A stretch of DNA of 18,636 nucleotides, from assembly GCA_029264635.1 (NCBI GenBank), contig JARIAA010000212.1, positions 1-18,636 of the forward strand. The letters are read 5' to 3'. Source of the stretch: Psychrobacter sp. (GTDB taxonomy: Bacteria > Pseudomonadota > Gammaproteobacteria > Pseudomonadales > Moraxellaceae). Below, piece by piece: positions 15,016 through 18,636 of this stretch; positions within the stretch are counted from its first letter, which is position 1, and each line of letters starts with the position of its first letter. The position numbers and the translations under genes are program-made. Under the pieces are notes generated by a model. The model made no database searches, had not been told where the DNA came from, and was given only the letters and a program-made list of their open reading frames with translations.

Positions 15016-15409
15016 TAGTCACCTCGTTCCTAAAATCTGCTCTTCCAATTTTGCTGTTTATGTTATTCCCTCCCTTAAATCTCAATTCTTATAGTCGTTT
15101 TAAATCATCAATACGCACATTTTGACCAAAAATACTGTGTTATTTGCTCCTAAAGCAATCTTTACAAAAAAAACCTTTTTTATAAAAAATAGTGCTTACA
15201 TTTAAAAAGCAATATGGGTAATATTGCGTCTTAGGGTATTTATGTAACTATATGTATCTAAATGAATATTATAGCAATATTCTGGAAACTAAATATAGTC
15301 GCAAAGTTAAAAAATGGTCTTACTCACTAATAATATTTTTTAAAAATTTCCCTATGTTAAATAAACTAGCAATATTTAAACGTTAATAATAAAAAATTTA
15401 GGAAATATC
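15016..15409. other. 394-nt AT-rich gap before the microprotein gene
   Basis: No coding region with a ribosome site was seen. The stretch has homopolymer A and T runs near 15164-15190 and four copies of an AGCAATAT-type motif from 15208 to 15376 (listed separately). It probably carries the promoter and regulatory sites of the 27-residue membrane protein, but no clear -35/-10 pair was found. Confidence 0.5.
15208..15376. repeat. Repeated AGCAATAT(T) motif upstream of the microprotein gene
   Basis: Direct copies of AGCAATAT lie at 15208-15215, 15273-15281 (with extra T) and 15368-15376 (with extra T). An inverted copy is at 15220-15227. The first copy and the inverted one form a perfect 7-bp palindromic pair (15209-15215 and 15221-15227) with a 5-nt spacer, as expected for a dimeric regulator site. 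Confidence 0.6.
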
Positions 15410-15493
15410 ATGAGTGTTTTTTATATGGCTGCACTGTCAGTAGGATCGGTATTTTGGGGCGTGGTCGTTGTTTGGTTAATGGCGACAAGATGA
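15410..15493 (+). CDS. 27-residue single-pass membrane microprotein
   Basis: This short ORF has AGGA 6 nt before its ATG and ends TGA at 15491-15493. The product is almost all one hydrophobic helix (SVFYMAALSVGSVFWGVV and then VVWLMATR), with a single terminal Arg. This is the shape of small subunits that dock on membrane enzymes such as respiratory oxidases. I do not recognise the sequence and it does not match CydX as I know it. It stands alone, with an imperfect hairpin (15575-15593) about 80 nt downstream. The good ribosome site and clean membrane helix support a real gene, but no homology can be claimed. Confidence 0.6.
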   Translation: MSVFYMAALSVGSVFWGVVVVWLMATR

Positions 15494-15574
15494 TAAGCTA
15501 CAAACGAATCAAGATCTATGTAACAGTTTTGCGTAGAAAACGATTTTATGCACTTAAAAATTTTATTTGATCTG

Positions 15575-15593
15575 TATAAAAGGAGCTTTTATA
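15575..15593. other. Inverted repeat between the microprotein and the next gene
   Basis: TATAAAAG and CTTTTATA form a perfect 8-bp inverted repeat with a 3-nt loop, placed between two convergent genes. The stem is AT-rich and lacks a clear U tract, so it would be only a weak terminator. Confidence 0.4.
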
Positions 15594-15606
15594 ACTCTTT
15601 CTACGT

Positions 15607-15975
15607 CTAATCAGTGTTTTGTAAACTTGTACTAAGCTGCGCAAGACTTGGTACTCGATGATAATTAATAATAGGTACACTTCCTAACCGGCGCTGGCCT
15701 ACAGCGATGCTTTTGTCTATCGTAATCATCGCAACCTTTTTATTATCTTTAACAAGCAGCAAGTGATTGGCTCTACGATTTGCCTCATAATCAGGAAAAT
15801 GCTGCTTTAATAAAATAGCTGTCTTGTATAACCCATCGTTAGCTGACGATTTTGCACCTGATAGATGCTGAGCTTTGTTTTTGTCATTATTGTTAGCTCC
15901 ACGCAAGTATGCTACAAACCATAACGCTACAATGACTGCTATCAATATGACAAGCCACCAAATTCCATCTATCAT
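15607..15975 (-). CDS. Small membrane-anchored protein of unknown function
   Basis: This 122-residue protein has one N-terminal membrane helix (about residues 5-25, GIWWLVILIAVIVALWFVAY) followed by Arg. A polar linker (about 27-48) and a compact alpha/beta domain follow (about 50-115: KTAILLKQHFPDYEANRRAN, HLLLVKDNKKVAMITIDKSI, then SVPIINYHRVPSLAQL). The domain probably faces the cytoplasm or is only peripherally associated; topology is unclear. I do not recognise the family. It is divergent from the sirtuin gene with 35 nt between starts, so promoters must overlap. No strong ribosome site precedes the ATG. Confidence 0.75.
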   Translation of the reverse strand: MIDGIWWLVILIAVIVALWFVAYLRGANNNDKNKAQHLSGAKSSANDGLYKTAILLKQHFPDYEANRRANHLLLVKDNKKVAMITIDKSIAVGQRRLGSVPIINYHRVPSLAQLSTSLQNTD

Positions 15976-16010
15976 AGGACAGGATATCCATTATTAATAA
16001 GGGTTAGGTC

Positions 16011-16814
16011 ATGTTAGCAGAATTATCACCAAAGTTAAGCGTTGAAATACAGCGTGCTGCTAAATTGTTAACAAACCCAGCACCTGTCTGTGTTTTGACA
16101 GGTGCTGGTATTTCAGCAGAAAGCGGTATTCCAACCTTTCGTGACAAACAAACAGGCTTATGGCAGCGTTATCGCGCTGAGGATTTGGCCACACCGACGG
16201 CCTTCGTACGCGATCCCAAACTGGTTTGGTCGTGGTATCAATGGCGCAGACAACTGGTGCATGATAAAAAACCTAACGCCGCTCATTGTGCGCTTGCCAA
16301 GTGGCAACAGATGAGCAAAGCTAATCATCAAAGCGTGACGCTAATCACGCAGAACGTCGATGACTTACATGAGCAAGCGGGTAGCATGGTGACACATTTA
16401 CACGGACATCTCTGGCGTAACCGTTGTCATGACTGTGGTACGCCTTTTGAGAATGAAGTAGAAGCTTTAAATAGCAGCAAAGACGCTATTTATTTCGATG
16501 ATGAACTCATAACTTGTCAGCACTGCGGTGGTTATATCAGACCTGATATCGTTTGGTTTGGTGAGTCGCTACCCATGCAAGCGTGGCAAACGGCAGAAGA
16601 CGCGGCCGCAAGCTGTAAGGTATTTATCAGTATTGGTACGTCAAGTTTGGTTTATCCTGCCGCAGGTCTTGCGCAATTAGCCAAACAAAATGGGGCAACA
16701 ATCATTGAGATCAATCCCAATCCAACACCCAATACCGTGGTTGATATCACTTTGGCAGCAAATGCAGGCATAGTCATGCAGTTACTTATCGAGCAAATCG
16801 ATGCGCGCTCTTAA
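16011..16814 (+). CDS. cobB: Sir2-family NAD-dependent protein deacylase (CobB/SIRT5 type)
   Basis: The enzyme removes acyl groups from protein lysines using NAD+. The 267 residues contain the NAD-binding LTGAGISAESGIPTFRD (29-45), QNVDDLHEQAG (114-124) and catalytic His131 in HLHG. Zinc ligands are C139/C142 and C169/C172, followed by RPDIVWFGESLP (177-188) and SIGTSSLVYPA (207-217). Tyr76 and Arg79 in WYQWRR correspond to the Tyr-x-x-Arg pair that binds succinyl or malonyl groups in SIRT5 and CobB, so desuccinylation as well as deacetylation is expected. AAGGG lies 7 nt before the ATG. It is divergent from the small membrane protein gene and convergent with the adenine deaminase gene (46 nt). 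Confidence 0.95.
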   Translation: MLAELSPKLSVEIQRAAKLLTNPAPVCVLTGAGISAESGIPTFRDKQTGLWQRYRAEDLATPTAFVRDPKLVWSWYQWRRQLVHDKKPNAAHCALAKWQQMSKANHQSVTLITQNVDDLHEQAGSMVTHLHGHLWRNRCHDCGTPFENEVEALNSSKDAIYFDDELITCQHCGGYIRPDIVWFGESLPMQAWQTAEDAAASCKVFISIGTSSLVYPAAGLAQLAKQNGATIIEINPNPTPNTVVDITLAANAGIVMQLLIEQIDARS

Positions 16815-16860
16815 TGACTGTACGTAAAACAACGTTATGCATTTAGCTACTAAGCAAAAT

Positions 16861-17889
16861 TTACTGTAGTGCAAGGTCGACCTTCGCCAAGTACGCTTCT
16901 TTTAAGTCATTATCTATAAACGAGGATCTAAAAGAATTTTTTACTAAAGTGATAATATCTTTCTGTGTTAATGGTAAGTGTTCACATAAATTAATGAAGT
17001 TTTGATTGATATAGCCTTTAAAATAGGCAGGATCATCAGAATTGATGCTGACATTTAAACCATAATCCAAAAGCGCTTTGATATTATGTTGTTGGTAGGT
17101 TTCAAATACCTTTAGCGCAATATTTGAATTTGGGCAAACCGTCAGCGGTATTTGCTCCTCCTTTAGTCTTTGCATGAGCGCCGCGCTATTTATAGATTGC
17201 ACGCCATGATCTATTCTATTGATCGCTAATAAATCTAGAGCCTCATAGATATAAGAAAAGTCCCCTTCTTCGCCCGCATGAGCGACTAATTTGAAGCCCT
17301 CATCCTTTGCTTTTTTAAATACCTCAGTAAACTTCGATGGAGGATTGTCAAGCTCCGAAGAATCAAGACCAACCCCTATGATATCCTCTTTGAACCTTAA
17401 AGCTTCTTCTAAGGTAGCAAACGCTGCTTGTTGTGACAAATGCCGTAGAAAGCACATGATAATACAAGAGGTGATGCCATATTTCTGCTTGGCATCAGCC
17501 AACGCTTCTTTTATACCAGTGATGACCGTTTCAAAAGAGACACCTCTGGCAGTATGCGTCTGTGGATCAAAAAATATCTCTGTATGAACGACATTGTTTT
17601 CGACACATTTCAGGACGTATTCCCAAGTTAGATCATAAAAATCGTCTTTAGTGATCAGTACATTGGCACCTGCATAATAGATATCTAAAAAGGTCTGTAG
17701 ATTGGTGAAATTATAAGCTTTACGTACGTCCTCTATGTCTTTATAAGGAATAGATACATTATTTTTTTTAGCTAGCCTAAACATCAGCTCAGGCTCCAAT
17801 GAGCCCTCAATATGTAGGTGCAGTTCAGCTTTCGGTAGCTTTTTTATTAAATCTATCATCATATTTTTTATCGCCATACTTTTAACCAT
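16861..17889 (-). CDS. Adenine deaminase (adenosine deaminase superfamily)
   Basis: This cytosolic zinc hydrolase most likely converts adenine to hypoxanthine in purine salvage. The 342 residues show LPKAELHLHIEGSLEPEL (18-35; zinc His24, His26), HAGEEG (204-209; zinc His204, catalytic Glu207), IDHGVQS (226-232) and SINSDDPAYF (281-290; zinc Asp285). The stretches FFDPQTHTARG and GLDSSELDNPPSKF match Pseudomonas-type adenine deaminase better than classical adenosine deaminase. Adenosine activity cannot be excluded. The start is uncertain: ATGs at 17889, 17877, 17862 and 17859 are in frame and none has a good ribosome site. The first lies 1 nt after the stop of the TPM gene, which points to coupling. 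Bases 17041-17100 are 20/60 GC, lower than sampled lines of its neighbours. Confidence 0.93.
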   Translation of the reverse strand: MVKSMAIKNMMIDLIKKLPKAELHLHIEGSLEPELMFRLAKKNNVSIPYKDIEDVRKAYNFTNLQTFLDIYYAGANVLITKDDFYDLTWEYVLKCVENNVVHTEIFFDPQTHTARGVSFETVITGIKEALADAKQKYGITSCIIMCFLRHLSQQAAFATLEEALRFKEDIIGVGLDSSELDNPPSKFTEVFKKAKDEGFKLVAHAGEEGDFSYIYEALDLLAINRIDHGVQSINSAALMQRLKEEQIPLTVCPNSNIALKVFETYQQHNIKALLDYGLNVSINSDDPAYFKGYINQNFINLCEHLPLTQKDIITLVKNSFRSSFIDNDLKEAYLAKVDLALQ

Positions 17890-17890
17890 A

Positions 17891-18421
17891 CTATTTTAAA
17901 AACACTACAGTATCAGACAGCTCATTGCCAGCAGGATCGTGCTCTAAATGATAATATTGGCGCATTAATTGCCCAACTTCATCCAACAAATCACTTAAGC
18001 TCTCCTCAACTTTTTTATTATTGATACTTGCTACCGCTTTCTCACACATGGCTTGCCAGACGGTTGGGCTGACGTGAGCGCTGATACCACGATCAGCGAC
18101 GATCTCTAACTGATGCTCACAGATATTGACATATACTAAGACCCCTGTATTTTCTTCTGTATCCCACACGCGATATTCACTGAATAAATCAATAGCACGC
18201 TCACGGCAATCAGTATGATAGGCTTCTTGAATAGGTAAGTGATTTTCTATAATTAAAAACACCTCACCACGATGCCCTCGCTCCGCTTTTGTGACTTTGG
18301 CAGTCAGACGCGCCTTAGCATCTGCCGTTAGCCATTTGCTATGCAGCATAGGAACAAACAAGACTTGACGCCACCAACGGGCAAAACTTGCCTCTGATGA
18401 AGGTAAGTTGCTTTGTGTCAT
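17891..18421 (-). CDS. TPM-domain protein (PF04536 type)
   Basis: This protein has 176 residues from the ATG at 18421, which has AGGA 7 nt upstream. An in-frame ATG at 18466 would add 15 residues without a good site. The TPM fold is recognisable from LTADAKARLTAKVTKAERGH, GEVFLIIENHLPIQEAYH, RAIDLFSEYRVWDTEENTG, VLVYVNICEHQLEIVADRGI, and a terminal helix (WQAMCEKAVASI...). There is no signal peptide, so this copy is probably cytoplasmic or membrane-associated. TPM proteins have been linked to photosystem repair phosphatase activity in plants, and in bacteria occur in pairs next to lemA. Here a second TPM gene lies directly upstream, fitting that arrangement, and adenine deaminase lies directly downstream. 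The biochemical role is unknown. Confidence 0.88.
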   Translation of the reverse strand: MTQSNLPSSEASFARWWRQVLFVPMLHSKWLTADAKARLTAKVTKAERGHRGEVFLIIENHLPIQEAYHTDCRERAIDLFSEYRVWDTEENTGVLVYVNICEHQLEIVADRGISAHVSPTVWQAMCEKAVASINNKKVEESLSDLLDEVGQLMRQYYHLEHDPAGNELSDTVVFLK

Positions 18422-18483
18422 TATTTTTTCCTCAAGTAGGCAATTGCTGACTGCTATCTTTTGCATAGTTAAACAGGTTATAA

Positions 18484-18504
18484 AAGAGATGTGTCTTATC
18501 TCTT
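18484..18504 (-). other. Hairpin between the two TPM genes
   Basis: AAGAGAT and ATCTCTT form a perfect 7-bp inverted repeat with a 7-nt loop. On the minus strand TTTTATAA overlaps and follows its end, so it might attenuate transcription between the genes, but the U tract is short. Confidence 0.35.
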
Positions 18505-18561
18505 ACTCTACAAACCAATCTATAAACTCTATAGTCTATAGTAAATCGACATAAAATGAGC

Positions 18562-18636
18562 TTACCAGGAGCCACCCGCACCGCCGCCGCCAAAACCACC
18601 GCCGCCGCCGCCGAAGCCGCCACCACCAAAACCACC
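18562..18636 (-). CDS. C-terminal tail of a TPM-domain membrane protein (cut by window edge)
   Basis: Read on the minus strand, the last 24 codons encode a Gly/Phe tail ending GGGGAGGSW before TAA at 18562. This Gly-rich tail with a terminal Ser-Trp is typical of the longer TPM (YgcG-like) proteins with signal peptide, TPM domain and membrane helix. It fits the TPM gene that follows it by 140 nt. Only the tail is visible, so the assignment relies on composition and context. Confidence 0.75.
   Translation of the reverse strand, partial: GGFGGGGFGGGGGGFGGGGAGGSW

Noticed and set aside
18432..18635. Minus-strand 67-residue ORF at the right edge
   Set aside because: It is a shifted frame of the Gly-rich codons; the correct frame gives the GGGGAGGSW tail of a TPM protein.

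Overview
The window reads as a chromosomal stretch of a gammaproteobacterium of the family Moraxellaceae, most likely Psychrobacter. This rests on recognisable protein sequences (TrpF, TrpB, full-length QueF, ProS, a CobB-type sirtuin, a Pseudomonas-type adenine deaminase), moderate GC in housekeeping genes and AT-rich intergenic DNA. It is inference from memory of these families, not a database match. Most of the window is ordinary chromosome. No insertion sequence, prophage, CRISPR array or rRNA was seen.

Left part (1-7417): trpF and trpB lie on the minus strand behind a good sigma70-like promoter. Where trpA might be expected, a large PIN-like nuclease gene (DUF4935/PIN_8 type) starts 5 nt after the trpB stop and runs off the window. 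It is clearly AT-richer than trpB and is the best candidate for acquired DNA. Divergent from trpF is a class I photolyase with an acidic, repeat-encoded insert. Converging on it is a three-gene minus-strand module: a protein with a receiver-like N-terminus and a winged-helix-like region, a small Ras-like GTPase (COG2229 type) and a Roadblock/LC7 protein. This is probably a signalling or polarity switch resembling MglA/MglB, and it is the most interesting system in the window.

Middle part (7418-14511): a membrane-anchored DUF4230 protein is divergent from proS across a 528-nt gap with 13-bp tandem repeats. A strong bidirectional terminator separates proS from convergent queF. queF lies behind a two-gene ABC exporter (ATPase and permease, overlapping by 4 nt), possibly in one transcript. 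A further terminator precedes an exported c-type cytochrome with a long Ala/acidic linker; its upstream region has a perfect -10 hexamer, a hairpin and a possible 10-codon leader ORF.

Right part (14512-18636): tRNA-Arg(CCG) is followed by an AT-rich gap with repeated AGCAATAT-type motifs before a 27-residue single-pass membrane microprotein. Next come a small membrane-anchored protein divergent from a sirtuin with the Tyr-x-x-Arg acyl-pocket motif, an adenine deaminase, and two TPM-domain genes. The deaminase starts 1 nt after the stop of the first TPM gene. The second TPM gene is represented only by its Gly-rich C-terminal tail at the window edge.
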